From: an uncultured Lachnospiraceae bacterium
GTDB taxonomy: Bacteria; Bacillota; Clostridia; Lachnospirales; Lachnospiraceae
Length of the DNA: 17,028 nucleotides
Direction: 5' to 3'
NCBI GenBank assembly: GCA_934371505.1
Contig: CAKRNW010000042.1
Location: 1 to 17,028 of the forward strand
Shown here in pieces: positions 1 to 8,094 of the stretch. The notes under the pieces are model-generated. The model saw nothing but the letters and a program-made list of their open reading frames with translations, was not told where the DNA came from and did not search any database. Made by a program: the position numbers and the translations under genes. Position 1 is the first letter of the stretch. Each line of letters opens with the position of its first letter.

Positions 1-1007
1 AACTGAGGAACGATCTTGTTCAGGTCGCCTACTACACCGTAGTCAGCCACATCGAAAATAGGAGCATCTTCATCTTTGTTGATCGCGATGATGATGTCGG
101 ACTCTTCCATACCAGCTACGTGCTGGATGGCACCGGAGATACCGATTGCAAAGTATACATGAGGACGAACGGTCTTACCGGTCTGTCCAACCTGTAAATC
201 CTTGGGCTTCCAGCCTGCATCTACCACTGCACGGGAACAGGATACGGTACCACCTAATACTTCAGCTAAATCCTCAAGAAGTTTGAAGTTCTCCGCAGAA
301 CCAACTCCACGGCCACCGGATACAAGAATCTTAGCGTCCATGATGTCTTCCACATCAGATACAGCCTTCACGATTTCTTTGATGGTTACATATCTGTTAT
401 TGGGAGTGAATCCAGGATTGAACTCCTCAACAACAGCTTTTGCACCCTTAATGGGGTCAATTTTCTGCATAACACCGGGACGAACCGTTGCCATCTGCGG
501 ACGGTGATCCGGGCAGGCAATGGTTGCGATGGTGTTACCACCGAATGCAGGACGGGTCATGAGCAGCTGGTTGTGTTTCTGCTCTCTGCCCGGCATAGGC
601 TGCAGAGGGAAATCACCAATTTCCAGTACGGTACAGTCTGCAGTTAATCCGGTTGCTACACGAGCGGAAACGGTAGGTCCTAAATCACGTCCGATAGCGG
701 TTGCGCCAACCAGAACGATTTCCGGTTTGTATTTCTCGATAACAGATGCCAGTGCATGTGCATAAGGCTCTGTGCGGTACTCTTTTAACTCAGGGTCATC
801 TACAACGATAACCTTATCTGCGCCGTACTCAGCAAGCTGATCTGCAAGGTTTTTGATACCGGAACCGATCAGAACTGCTACGACTTCCTGATTCAGATCG
901 CCAGCCAGGTCTTTTGCTTTACCCAACAGCTCGAATGCGATGGGGCTGATCTCATTGTCTACCTGCTGTGCGAATACATATACGCCCTTATATTCTTCTA
1001 AATTCAT
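1..1007 (-). CDS. etfA: Electron transfer flavoprotein alpha subunit (3' end cut by window edge)
   Basis: EtfA is the larger ETF subunit. With EtfB and Bcd it forms the clostridial complex that oxidises NADH, reduces crotonyl-CoA and passes low-potential electrons to ferredoxin (family knowledge). The frame reads from ATG at 1007 for 335 codons without a stop to the window edge. Family length is about 335-345 residues, so probably only the last few are missing. The N-terminal half starts [15 protein letters not shown]. The C-terminal FAD-binding half shows [30 protein letters not shown] and [11 protein letters not shown], all hallmarks of EtfA. I see no ferredoxin-like Cys cluster at the N-terminus, so this is the plain form. 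AAGGTGG lies 8 nt before the ATG. The gene starts 16 nt after the etfB stop, in one operon. The terminator is not in the window. Confidence 0.96.
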   Translation of the reverse strand, partial: MNLEEYKGVYVFAQQVDNEISPIAFELLGKAKDLAGDLNQEVVAVLIGSGIKNLADQLAEYGADKVIVVDDPELKEYRTEPYAHALASVIEKYKPEIVLVGATAIGRDLGPTVSARVATGLTADCTVLEIGDFPLQPMPGREQKHNQLLMTRPAFGGNTIATIACPDHRPQMATVRPGVMQKIDPIKGAKAVVEEFNPGFTPNNRYVTIKEIVKAVSDVEDIMDAKILVSGGRGVGSAENFKLLEDLAEVLGGTVSCSRAVVDAGWKPKDLQVGQTGKTVRPHVYFAIGISGAIQHVAGMEESDIIIAINKDEDAPIFDVADYGVVGDLNKIVPQ

Positions 1008-1023
1008 CTTTGTCACCACCTTT

Positions 1024-1809
1024 TTAGATTACATGCTTTTCATCTAACTTGCCAACAATGTAGCTGACTGCATCTTCCGGAGACTCCGGAACAATTTTCT
1101 CACCAGCACCCTTACGAACCTTATCGGAAGCTTTTGCGATCTTGGTGGGAGAACCAGCCAGTCCTAAGTTAGAATCATCAACATCTACCAGATTTGCACG
1201 ACCCCAGGTTGTAATCTCTGCTGCGCATGCATCAAAGATTCCGCCGGGTGTCATGTAACGAGGATCGTTTAACTCAGCCAGAGCGGTGATCAGGCAGGGC
1301 ATTTTAGCTTCTACCATGTGGTATCTGTCGTCATACTGACGTTTCACGATAACTTTGTCTCCCTCTACCTTGATCTCCTGTGCGTAGGAGATTACGGGGA
1401 TTCCCAGATGCTCAGCGATCTGAGGACCAACCTGTGCGGTATCACCATCAATAGCCTGACGGCCGGTGATGATCAGATCATAATCCAGATTGCGGATAGC
1501 GCCTGCGATAGTTGTGGAGGTAGCCCAGGTATCTGCACCACCCAGTACACGGTCAGTTACAAGAACTGCTTTGTCTGCGCCCATAGCCAGAGCCTCGCGC
1601 AGTACATCGGCTGCCTTCGGCAGACCCATGGTCAGAACGGTAACCTCAGCACCGAACTCATCTTTTAAACGAAGTGCTGCCTCTAATCCGGCTTTATCAT
1701 CCGGGTTCATGATGGCGAGCATTGCACCTCTGTCAAGTGTTCCGTCCGGATTGAACTTTACGCCGCCCTTTGTATCCGGAACCTGTTTAATACAAACGAT
1801 AACTTTCAC
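1024..1809 (-). CDS. etfB: Electron transfer flavoprotein beta subunit
   Basis: EtfB is the small ETF subunit, a partner of EtfA and of the butyryl-CoA dehydrogenase upstream. In bifurcating clostridial ETFs its FAD is the site where NADH electrons split (family knowledge). The 261 residues match the usual length of about 260. The family N-terminus MKVIVCIKQVPDT is present, followed by LTMGLPKAADVLREALAMG, ITGRQAIDGDTAQVGPQ (the nucleotide/flavin region) and a C-terminal SPEDAVSYIVGKL segment. The start codon is GTG at 1809, and no in-frame ATG lies nearby. The Shine-Dalgarno TAGGAGGT lies 8 nt upstream and contains the TAG stop of bcd, so bcd termination and etfB initiation are physically coupled. 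The gap to bcd is 13 nt and to etfA 16 nt. Confidence 0.97.
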   Translation of the reverse strand: MKVIVCIKQVPDTKGGVKFNPDGTLDRGAMLAIMNPDDKAGLEAALRLKDEFGAEVTVLTMGLPKAADVLREALAMGADKAVLVTDRVLGGADTWATSTTIAGAIRNLDYDLIITGRQAIDGDTAQVGPQIAEHLGIPVISYAQEIKVEGDKVIVKRQYDDRYHMVEAKMPCLITALAELNDPRYMTPGGIFDACAAEITTWGRANLVDVDDSNLGLAGSPTKIAKASDKVRKGAGEKIVPESPEDAVSYIVGKLDEKHVI

Positions 1810-1822
1810 GTCTATTTACCTC

Positions 1823-2989
1823 CTACTTGAATAAGTTAGCAGAGATGACCATACGCTGAACTTCGGAAGTTCCTTCGTAAATCTCTGTAATCTTGGCATC
1901 ACGCATCATACGCTCTACATCATACTCTCGGATGTAGCCGTAACCACCGTGCAGCTGAACAGCCTTAGTGGTAACTTCCATAGCTACTTCTGCAGCACAC
2001 AGCTTTGCCATAGCAGCCTCTACGGAGTAGGAAATCTTCGGGTTCTTTGCATATTCGCTCTTCTTCATTGCAGCCTTATAAACCAGCAACTGGGCAGCCT
2101 GAACCTTGGTAGCCATATCAGCTAACTGGAACTGGGTGTTCTGGAACTGTGCAAGGGAACGGCCGAACTGTTTTCTCTCTTTTACATAGTTAATAGTGGT
2201 CTCTAAAGCACCCTCTGCGATACCCAGAGCCTGTGCAGCGATACCGATACGTCCGCCATCCAGGGTGTGCATTGCGATGTTGAAGCCTTTACCCTGCTGT
2301 CCTAACAGATTCTCCTTGGGGATACGGCAGTCGGTAAATACTAACTCGTAAGTGGATGAACCACGGATACCCATCTTGTTTTCTTTGGTACCGAAGGTAA
2401 ATCCGGGAGTGCCTTTCTCTACGATAAATGCGGAGATCTCTTTTAACATTCTGCCGCGTTTCTCAATCTTGCCGGTTACAGCGAAGATTACATATACATC
2501 CGCCTCTTTACCGTTGGTAATGAAGCATTTGGAGCCGTTTAACACCCACTCATCGCCGTCTAAAACAGCCTTGGTCTGCTGACCCTGGGCGTCAGTACCT
2601 GCACCGGGCTCGGTCAGACCGAAAGCACCCAGTTTCTCACCTTTTGCAAGGGGAACGAGATATTTCTGTTTCTGCTCCTCCGTACCGAAGGTCATAATCG
2701 GATCGCAGCACAGAGAGGTGTGTGCGGAAACGATAACGCCTGTGGTACCACAAACTTTGGATAACTCCTCAACGCACATAGCGTATGTCAGAGCGTCACA
2801 GCCCTGGCCGCCATACTGCTTGGGAACCGGAATACCCATAAATCCGAATTTTGCCATTTTGTCCACGGTAGCGCGAGGGAATACTTCAGTCTCGTCCACT
2901 TCCTGGGCTAACGGTTTCACTTCTTTTTCGGCGAACTCTTTGAACAGAGTACGTGCCATTTCATGTTCTTTACTCAGATTGAAATCCAT
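1823..2989 (-). CDS. bcd: Butyryl-CoA dehydrogenase (short-chain acyl-CoA dehydrogenase)
   Basis: Bcd is a cytosolic FAD enzyme that reduces crotonyl-CoA to butyryl-CoA in complex with EtfAB, the energy-conserving step of butyrate formation. At 388 residues it is slightly longer than the typical clostridial Bcd of about 379-383. Visible acyl-CoA dehydrogenase features are the N-terminal helical domain ([20 protein letters not shown]), the beta-domain FAD/substrate loop [15 protein letters not shown] near 125-140, FITNGKEAD, the C-terminal signature [20 protein letters not shown] and the catalytic base Glu372 in IYEGTSE. Start ATG 2989 has GGAGG 10 nt upstream and lies 26 nt after the hbd stop. 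The next gene, etfB, follows after 13 nt. Context (thl, crt, hbd, etfBA) makes butyryl-CoA the likely substrate rather than a branched-chain acyl-CoA. Substrate cannot be proved from sequence alone. Confidence 0.97.
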   Translation of the reverse strand: MDFNLSKEHEMARTLFKEFAEKEVKPLAQEVDETEVFPRATVDKMAKFGFMGIPVPKQYGGQGCDALTYAMCVEELSKVCGTTGVIVSAHTSLCCDPIMTFGTEEQKQKYLVPLAKGEKLGAFGLTEPGAGTDAQGQQTKAVLDGDEWVLNGSKCFITNGKEADVYVIFAVTGKIEKRGRMLKEISAFIVEKGTPGFTFGTKENKMGIRGSSTYELVFTDCRIPKENLLGQQGKGFNIAMHTLDGGRIGIAAQALGIAEGALETTINYVKERKQFGRSLAQFQNTQFQLADMATKVQAAQLLVYKAAMKKSEYAKNPKISYSVEAAMAKLCAAEVAMEVTTKAVQLHGGYGYIREYDVERMMRDAKITEIYEGTSEVQRMVISANLFK

Positions 2990-3015
2990 GATTTTCTATC
3001 CTCCATATTTATTGC

Positions 3016-3888
3016 TTACTGTGCATCTACCGGTGTTTTGGTGCGGTCAGCATTGTATACATAGAATCCCTTTCCGCTCTTTACGCCGAGGTTGCCACCA
3101 CGAACCATCTTACGGATTAAAGGACATGCACGGTATTTGCTGTCACCGGTTTCTTTGTACAGAACATCCATGATAGCAAGGCAGATATCCAGACCTACGA
3201 AATCACCTAACTCCAGGGGACCCATGGGATGGTTTGCACCAAGTTTCATAGCGGAATCGATACCGGCGATATCGGAAACACCTTCCATTTTGATGAAAGC
3301 AGCTTCGTTAATCATAGGGATCAGGATGCGGTTTACTACGAAGCCTGCAGCCTCGTTAACCTGTACAGGCTCTTTACCGATTTCAACGGAAATCTTCTTG
3401 ATGGCATCTACAGTCTCAACAGGTGTGTTCACACCAGCGATCACTTCTACTAATTTCATTCTGTCAGCAGGATTGAAGAAGTGCATACCAATCATAGGAC
3501 GTGTTAAGCCGTTTCCAATCTCAGTGATGGAAAGAGAAGAAGTGTTGGATGCGAAGATACACTCAGGTTTTGCAATCTTGTCCAGCTCTGCAAAAGTGGT
3601 TTTCTTTACATCCATGTTCTCAAATGCAGCCTCTACGATTAAATCGCAGTCAGCGCAAAGATCTTCTTTCAGACCAGGAGTGATGCTTGCCAGGATCGCA
3701 TCAACCTTCTCCTGGGTCATCTTTCCTTTTTCAACAAGTCTTGCATAACCTTTTGCAATCTTGTCTTTGCCGCCCTCTGCCCATTCCTGTTTGATGTCGC
3801 AGAGTGCTACTGTGTAGCCGTCTACCTGGGCAAATGCTTTTGCAATGCCCTGACCCATGGTTCCTGCACCAATAATACCAACTTTCAT
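3016..3888 (-). CDS. hbd: 3-hydroxybutyryl-CoA dehydrogenase
   Basis: Hbd reduces acetoacetyl-CoA to (S)-3-hydroxybutyryl-CoA with NAD(P)H, the second step from acetyl-CoA to butyryl-CoA. The Rossmann fingerprint GAGTMG is at residues 7-12 (MKVGIIGAGTMGQGIAKAF). The substrate-site Ser/Asn motif SNTSSLSITEI is near 114-124, and the catalytic His136 sits in GMHFFNP. The C-terminal dimer domain has VNRILIPMINEA and the late motif NHPMGPLELGDFVGLD. The 290 residues are a little longer than the clostridial norm of about 282, the excess being a polar C-terminal tail (NADRTKTPVDAQ). Start ATG 3888 has GGAGGA 6 nt upstream. Unlike the other tight junctions in this operon, 90 nt separate it from crt, and that gap is filled by a structured RNA element (see 3911-3966) that may tune hbd translation. 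Confidence 0.97.
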   Translation of the reverse strand: MKVGIIGAGTMGQGIAKAFAQVDGYTVALCDIKQEWAEGGKDKIAKGYARLVEKGKMTQEKVDAILASITPGLKEDLCADCDLIVEAAFENMDVKKTTFAELDKIAKPECIFASNTSSLSITEIGNGLTRPMIGMHFFNPADRMKLVEVIAGVNTPVETVDAIKKISVEIGKEPVQVNEAAGFVVNRILIPMINEAAFIKMEGVSDIAGIDSAMKLGANHPMGPLELGDFVGLDICLAIMDVLYKETGDSKYRACPLIRKMVRGGNLGVKSGKGFYVYNADRTKTPVDAQ

Positions 3889-3910
3889 GTTGAATCCTCC
3901 TTAATTTTTG

Positions 3911-3966
3911 GGAGGAAAATGCGTCTGCCTACAGGCGCAGAGGTTTTGCCTCCTTGATTTTCCTCC
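3911..3966 (-). promoter_or_regulatory. Three-way-junction RNA element in the crt-hbd gap
   Basis: In the minus-strand transcript a perfect 10-bp outer stem (GGAGGAAAAT at 3966-3957 with ATTTTCCTCC at 3920-3911) closes two inner hairpins. These are GAGG-CAAAA-CCTC (3952-3940) and GCGCCTG-TAGG-CAGACGC (3938-3921, one C-A mismatch). Almost every base is accounted for. The 3' arm carries TCCTCC, which could alternatively pair with the hbd Shine-Dalgarno GGAGGA (3900-3895) across a 10-nt spacer. It could be an mRNA stabiliser, a processing site, a translational switch or a dispersed palindromic repeat. The structure is directly visible; the role is inference. Confidence 0.55.
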
Positions 3967-3978
3967 ACTTCCATTCAA

Positions 3979-4764
3979 TTATTTATTCTGGAAAGGCTCT
4001 TTCACTTTCTCTTTGTTCTTGTCCAGGAAAAATGCCATGCCGTACTTCTGGTCTTCGGTCTCGAAACAGTCACCAAACAGTTTCTCCTCGATTACGATAG
4101 CATCATCCATAACAGCATCTAACCCATCATTGATTGCTTTCTTGCAGTTGCGGACAGCGATAGGAGCATTCTTTGCGATGCCTGCTGCCATCTTCTCTGC
4201 TGCAGGAAGTAACTCTTCCTGGGTATAAACTGCATTTACCAGACCGATGCGGTAAGCCTCATCTGCCTTAATGTTGCGTGCAGTGTAAATCATCTGTTTC
4301 GCCATGCCGGCACCAACCAGACGAGCCAGTCTCTGTGTGCCGCCGAATCCGGGAGTGATTCCCAGACCAACCTCAGGCTGGCCAAATACTGCATTGTCAG
4401 AGCAGATGCGGATGTCACAGCTCATGGAAATCTCACATCCACCGCCCAGTGCAAAACCGTTTACGGCTGCAATAACAGGGATAGGGAAGGTTTCCAGTTT
4501 GCGGAATACATCGTTACCTTTTTTACCGAAAGCCTCACCTTCTGCCTTGGTCAGAGTGCTCATCTCAGCGATGTCAGCACCTGCAACGAAGGATTTCTGT
4601 CCTGCTCCGGTAAGAATCAGGCAGCGTACCTCGTTTAAATCCACAGCATCCAGTGTTGCATTTAACTCATCCAAAACCTGGGAGTTCAGGGCATTTAATG
4701 CTTTCTCACGGCTGATGGTGATGATTGCATACTGACCCTTTACTTCGTACTGAATAAATTCCAT
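3979..4764 (-). CDS. crt: 3-hydroxybutyryl-CoA dehydratase (crotonase)
   Basis: Crt dehydrates 3-hydroxybutyryl-CoA to crotonyl-CoA and belongs to the enoyl-CoA hydratase/isomerase fold. The CoA/oxyanion-hole segment GQKSFVAGADIAEM and the signature AVNGFALGGGCEISMSCDIRI are present. The two catalytic acids are expected in FGQPEVGLGITPGFGGTQRL, where the E of QPEVGLG and the region after it fit. The C-terminus has FAKNAPIA-like and EKLFGDCFETEDQKYGMAFFLDK-type crotonase features. I start at ATG 4764 (261 residues, the family norm). An in-frame TTG at 4776 is possible but would consume the Shine-Dalgarno GGAG, which is ideally placed 6 nt before the ATG. The thl stop is 14 nt upstream. The 90-nt gap to hbd holds a folded element. 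Confidence 0.96.
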   Translation of the reverse strand: MEFIQYEVKGQYAIITISREKALNALNSQVLDELNATLDAVDLNEVRCLILTGAGQKSFVAGADIAEMSTLTKAEGEAFGKKGNDVFRKLETFPIPVIAAVNGFALGGGCEISMSCDIRICSDNAVFGQPEVGLGITPGFGGTQRLARLVGAGMAKQMIYTARNIKADEAYRIGLVNAVYTQEELLPAAEKMAAGIAKNAPIAVRNCKKAINDGLDAVMDDAIVIEEKLFGDCFETEDQKYGMAFFLDKNKEKVKEPFQNK

Positions 4765-4778
4765 TGTATTCTCCAATC

Positions 4779-5963
4779 TTAATCTTCAATCTTAACGATA
4801 GTAGAGCATCCCATACCACCGCCGATACACAGGGTAGCCAGACCGGTCTTAGCACCTCTAGCCTGCATCTCATGCAGTAAGGTTACCAGGATACGGCATC
4901 CGGAAGCTCCTACAGGATGACCAAGAGCGATTGCACCACCGTTGGGGTTTAACTGTCTCTCAGTATCGATACCTAAATCTTTACCAACTGCTACAGACTG
5001 AGCTGCAAATGCTTCATTTGCCTCGATGATATCGAAGTCTTCGATCTTCATACCGGTCTTAGCCATTACCTTCTTGGTAGCTGCAACAGGTCCGATACCC
5101 ATAACCTCAGGACGGACACCTGCAAGAGCGCCTGCTACAAAAGTAGCCATCGGTTTTACGCCTAACTCTTTTGCTTTCTCTTCGCTCATGACAACGATTG
5201 CAGCAGCACCATCGTTGATACCGGATGCGTTACCAGCGGTTACGAAACCATCTTTGTTGATAGGACGAAGTTTCTGTAAACCTTCGATGGTAGAACCGTG
5301 ACGAGGGCCCTCATCAACCTTGAACTCAACCATCTCTTTTTTCTTCTTAACCATAACGGGAACGATCTCAGCATCGAATGCACCGGAATTCTGTGCAGCC
5401 TCTGCCTTCTGCTGGCTCTTTAATGCGAACTCATCTAACTCTTCACGGGTCAGACCCCACTCACGGCAGATATTATCTGCGGTTGTGATCATATGATAAT
5501 TGTTGAAAGCATCCCATAATGCATCGTTTACCATGGTATCCACTAAAGTACCATTGTTCATTCTGTATCCGAAACGAGCCTGGGGAACTGCGTAAGGAGC
5601 CATAGACATGTTCTCCATACCACCTGCTACTACGATATCAGCGTCGCCAGCCATAATCATCTGTGCTGCCTGATTTACGCAGTTTAAGCCGGATCCGCAA
5701 ACTACGTTCATGGTAACTGCGGGAACCTCGATAGGAAGACCTGCCTTGATAGATGCCTGACGAGCCACGTTCTGACCCTGTCCAGCCTGGATTACACATC
5801 CCATGTAAACCTGATCCACATCTTCAGGTTTTACACCTGCTCTGTTTAATGCTTCCTTGATTACAATTGCACCAAGTTCTGCAGCGGGAGTTGTGCTGAG
5901 ACTTCCACCCATTGTACCGATTGCGGTACGGCAAGCTCCGGCTAATACTACTTTCTTTGCCAT
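4779..5963 (-). CDS. thl: Acetyl-CoA acetyltransferase (thiolase)
   Basis: Thl condenses two acetyl-CoA to acetoacetyl-CoA and is the first gene of the butyryl-CoA operon. The nucleophile Cys89 sits in [11 protein letters not shown]. The other active-site residues are visible as NEAFAAQS, His349 in [14 protein letters not shown] and Cys379 in CIGGGMGCS. With the start chosen the numbering is within one residue of the well-known clostridial enzyme. The start is ATG 5963 (394 residues). A further in-frame ATG at 5978 overlaps the Shine-Dalgarno (ATGGAGGA) and would place no ribosome binding site ahead of it. GGAGG lies 8 nt before the chosen ATG. A good sigma-A promoter and a Rex-like operator lie upstream, and crt follows after 14 nt. 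Alternative: a degradative thiolase, made unlikely by the neighbours. Confidence 0.97.
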   Translation of the reverse strand: MAKKVVLAGACRTAIGTMGGSLSTTPAAELGAIVIKEALNRAGVKPEDVDQVYMGCVIQAGQGQNVARQASIKAGLPIEVPAVTMNVVCGSGLNCVNQAAQMIMAGDADIVVAGGMENMSMAPYAVPQARFGYRMNNGTLVDTMVNDALWDAFNNYHMITTADNICREWGLTREELDEFALKSQQKAEAAQNSGAFDAEIVPVMVKKKKEMVEFKVDEGPRHGSTIEGLQKLRPINKDGFVTAGNASGINDGAAAIVVMSEEKAKELGVKPMATFVAGALAGVRPEVMGIGPVAATKKVMAKTGMKIEDFDIIEANEAFAAQSVAVGKDLGIDTERQLNPNGGAIALGHPVGASGCRILVTLLHEMQARGAKTGLATLCIGGGMGCSTIVKIED

Positions 5964-6007
5964 AGATTTTTCCTCCATTTAATTGTAAATTCACCTGTTT
6001 CACACGA

Positions 6008-6025
6008 TTGTTATTTTTTTATCAT
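6008..6025. promoter_or_regulatory. Candidate Rex (NADH-sensing repressor) operator
   Basis: The 18-mer TTGTTATTTTTTTATCAT matches the clostridial Rex consensus TTGTTAANNNNTTAACAA at 11 of 14 defined positions. One half-site is perfect (TTGTTA) and the other degenerate. It lies at about +5 to +22 relative to the predicted start of the thl promoter, a good place for a repressor. Rex is known to control thl/crt/hbd-type operons in clostridia. The match is imperfect and the region is AT-rich, so chance is possible. Confidence 0.42.
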
Positions 6026-6036
6026 GCGTTATTTTC

Positions 6037-6065
6037 ATATTACCATAGTGCCATTCTTTTTGCAA
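6037..6065 (-). promoter_or_regulatory. Sigma-A promoter of the thl-crt-hbd-bcd-etfBA operon
   Basis: On the minus strand, -35 TTGCAA (6065-6060) is separated by exactly 17 nt from -10 TAATAT (6042-6037). The predicted transcription start is near 6030, giving a leader of about 65 nt before the thl ATG. No terminator is visible between the M23 gene stop (6126) and this promoter, so some read-through from upstream is possible. Confidence 0.75.
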
Positions 6066-6125
6066 CGGTTTTGTGTAACTATTTGTCGGGTCATGTATCG
6101 TCCCCAGGCAGTCTTTGAATGGAAA

Positions 6126-7208
6126 TTACTGCTGTTTTTTGTATTCCGTCACTGCCGGATCCCTCATTTCATAAATCCTGTGCCATTCTTTTGTTTCCTC
6201 CTCGCGCTCCACTGCACTTCGATTTCCTGAGAGGAATTGGGCAAGCTGATAGCAGTCGATCCAGATTTCATTGCCCTGTTCTCTCCTTTTTTCATCAAAA
6301 ATCAATTCCATGCCGAAATGAAGATGTACGGTTTTGATGTTGTTCACATTTTCTTTGGCGGAATAGCCGGTGTGCCCCATGTATCCGATGACCTGTCCCG
6401 CTGTCACCACACTTCCCTCCTCCAGGGATCTGCAGTAGGGAAAATTCTGACGCAGATGAGCGTAATAGTAGTAGCGTTTTCCGTCAAAGCTGCGGATACC
6501 GATGCGCCAGCCACCGTACTGGTTCCAGCCCAGTGCCTCCACCGTACCGGATTCCACCGCCACCACCGGAGTGCCGATAAGTCCCATCATATCGTGTCCC
6601 AGGTGAGGACGGGCATATCCGTAGCTTCTGGAGGCACCGAAATCATCATAGTCCTGATAATCAAAGCCTTTGGCAAGGGGAGAGAAAGCCTTGAGTCCAT
6701 ATTTTTTATGCCATTCCTTCTGTCCGTCCCCGTTGTCCTCCTCAATCTCATATTCTCCCACAAAGCCGTGCAGCACTGCATCGTATGCCTCCCGGTAATA
6801 GGAAAAATATCTCAATTCTTTTGTCAGTTCCTCCAGGGTGCTTTCTCCCGTCACAAGCTGCGCTGCCATTTTGTCCATATCCTGTAATGCCTTTTGCGTA
6901 AAATTTCCACCACTTCGCGCCGCTGTCAATGCCAACAGGTCAATCCAGTTAATGTGAGGTTCCTTTTCGTAAGTATCCACATCATACCGGTATGCCTTTT
7001 TTAGTGCCTCGCAGGGTACCTGGAAATCCACCCATTTGATGTCCGCATCCCCACGATCATCCAGTTCCCGGAATACTTCCTGCTCCGCCTCCTGTTTCTG
7101 CTCCTGCCTGTGCTGTATCCACAGGGAATAGAGCAGAAGAAATAAGAAGAAAATTCCAAGCAGAATCATTTTTCTATAAATTTTTCTATAAATTTTTTTA
7201 TGGTTCAT
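6126..7208 (-). CDS. Membrane-anchored M23 (LytM-type) metallopeptidase
   Basis: This is a probable peptidoglycan endopeptidase held at the outer face of the membrane. It has a basic N-terminus (NHKKIYRKIYRK), one membrane segment at about residues 14-31, and a charged linker. A region of no recognised domain (about 55-185) follows, then the peptidase domain at about 195-310. All zinc ligands of the M23 family are present: His202 and Asp206 in PHLGHDMMG, and His297 in HLHF, plus the catalytic His251 (YAHL) and His295. It is therefore predicted active. I start at ATG 7208 (360 residues). A GTG six codons upstream (7226) is open but has no recognisable ribosome binding site, and even the ATG has only a weak one (GGGGCGG/AGG), so initiation may be inefficient. 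It sits alone between the hpf terminator and the thl promoter. No clear promoter was found. The exact bond cleaved is unknown. Confidence 0.9.
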   Translation of the reverse strand: MNHKKIYRKIYRKMILLGIFFLFLLLYSLWIQHRQEQKQEAEQEVFRELDDRGDADIKWVDFQVPCEALKKAYRYDVDTYEKEPHINWIDLLALTAARSGGNFTQKALQDMDKMAAQLVTGESTLEELTKELRYFSYYREAYDAVLHGFVGEYEIEEDNGDGQKEWHKKYGLKAFSPLAKGFDYQDYDDFGASRSYGYARPHLGHDMMGLIGTPVVAVESGTVEALGWNQYGGWRIGIRSFDGKRYYYYAHLRQNFPYCRSLEEGSVVTAGQVIGYMGHTGYSAKENVNNIKTVHLHFGMELIFDEKRREQGNEIWIDCYQLAQFLSGNRSAVEREEETKEWHRIYEMRDPAVTEYKKQQ

Positions 7209-7295
7209 AAACCTGTACCGCCCCACTCTTTCGTCTTTATTCTATGCGGAAACGGATGTCCGGTATGACAGTGGCATCTTGCGGAGCTTTTTTCA

Positions 7296-7320
7296 TTCAT
7301 AGGAGGGAATTTCCTATGAA
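7296..7320. repeat. Perfect 9-bp inverted repeat upstream of the M23 gene
   Basis: TTCATAGGA (7296-7304) and TCCTATGAA (7312-7320) are exact reverse complements around a 7-nt spacer. No U-tract follows on either strand, so it is not a standard terminator. It lies between the hpf terminator and the M23 gene and could be an operator or a copy of a short dispersed palindrome. Confidence 0.5.
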
Positions 7321-7324
7321 GATT

Positions 7325-7353
7325 AAAAACACCCCGCTTGGGTAAGCGGGGTG
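7325..7353 (-). terminator. Rho-independent terminator of hpf
   Basis: In the minus-strand transcript CACCCCGCTT and AAGCGGGGTG form a perfect 10-bp GC-rich stem with a 4-nt loop (ACCC), followed at once by TTTTTAATC. It starts 20 nt after the hpf stop. Confidence 0.95.
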
Positions 7354-7372
7354 CGATGATAATGACTATGAT

Positions 7373-7900
7373 TTAATTTTCGGGTTCGATGATGCCGTAG
7401 GTACCACCTTTTCTCTTATAAACAACATTTACCTCATCGGTATCTGCGTTGCAGAATACGAAGAAGTTATGACCTAACAGCTCCATCTGGATACATGCAT
7501 CTTCAGGATACATGGGCTTGATATCAAATTTCTTGGTACGGACGATCTTGATCTCTTCCTCTTCCTCAGCCTCTTCTTCCACAAAAGCCTTACTGAAAGA
7601 CATTGCGTTCTGCTGCTTGTCCACGATCTTTGCTTTGTATTTCTTAAGCTGGCGTTCGATGACTTCCTCTACCAGGTCGATGGAAACATACATGTCTGAG
7701 CTGCTCTGCTCAGAGCGGATGATCTTGCCTTTGACAGGAATGGTCACCTCAATTTTCTGTACTCCTTTTTCCACACTGAGCATGACATGAACTTCTGTCT
7801 CGGGAGTGAAATACTTTTCGAGTTTACCGATTTTGTCCTGTACCGCACTCTTTAATCCTTCTGTAACATCGATGTTTTTTCCGTTGATAATATACTTCAT
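7373..7900 (-). CDS. hpf: Ribosome hibernation promoting factor, long form
   Basis: Long HPF binds the 30S subunit near the mRNA/tRNA channel and dimerises 70S ribosomes into inactive 100S particles in slow growth or stress (family knowledge). The 175 residues match the long form. The N-terminal S30AE domain (about 1-105) runs MKYIINGKNIDVTEGLKSAV through EKYFTPETEVHVML to YVSIDLVEEVIERQL. An acidic linker (EEEAEEEEE) follows at about 110-118. The C-terminal dimerisation domain has KKFDIKPMYPEDACIQMELLGH and FFVFCNADTDEVNVVYKRK, ending GGTYGIIEPEN. Start ATG 7900 has AAGGA 9 nt upstream. The gene has its own promoter (7936-7964) and terminator, so it is monocistronic. A cluster of DnaA boxes lies about 130 bp upstream of the promoter. 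Confidence 0.97.
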   Translation of the reverse strand: MKYIINGKNIDVTEGLKSAVQDKIGKLEKYFTPETEVHVMLSVEKGVQKIEVTIPVKGKIIRSEQSSSDMYVSIDLVEEVIERQLKKYKAKIVDKQQNAMSFSKAFVEEEAEEEEEIKIVRTKKFDIKPMYPEDACIQMELLGHNFFVFCNADTDEVNVVYKRKGGTYGIIEPEN

Positions 7901-7935
7901 AGGTCATCATCCTTTCTTTTTTATATTGTATGTGT

Positions 7936-7964
7936 ATTTTAGCATATTCCTTCTTATTATTCAA
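7936..7964 (-). promoter_or_regulatory. Promoter of hpf
   Basis: On the minus strand, -35 TTGAAT (7964-7959), 17-nt spacer and -10 TAAAAT (7941-7936), with TGC directly before the -10 (extended -10 character). This predicts a start near 7929 and a leader of about 29 nt. Confidence 0.72.
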
Positions 7965-8094
7965 CAATTTAAAGAAATTTTGTTTTGTTTTACAAATACG
8001 GTAAAGTCAAGGGTTTTGGCTTGTTTCCCCGACAAAAGCCGAATTTTTATTACAAGTTCACAAAAAATTTAGAATTATTCCCGGCTCAAATTTC

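Noticed and set aside
3092..3748. 218-codon plus-strand open frame opposite hbd
   Set aside because: Pure mirror of hbd codon use in a well-supported dehydrogenase gene.
6237..6887. 216-codon plus-strand open frame opposite the M23 gene
   Set aside because: The opposite strand encodes an intact peptidase with all ligands. The plus frame shows no family features.
8018..8040. GGCTTGT/ACAAAAGCC dyad followed by GAATTTTT as a plus-strand terminator
   Set aside because: The stem needs a 2-nt bulge, the T-run is interrupted, and no plus-strand gene precedes it.
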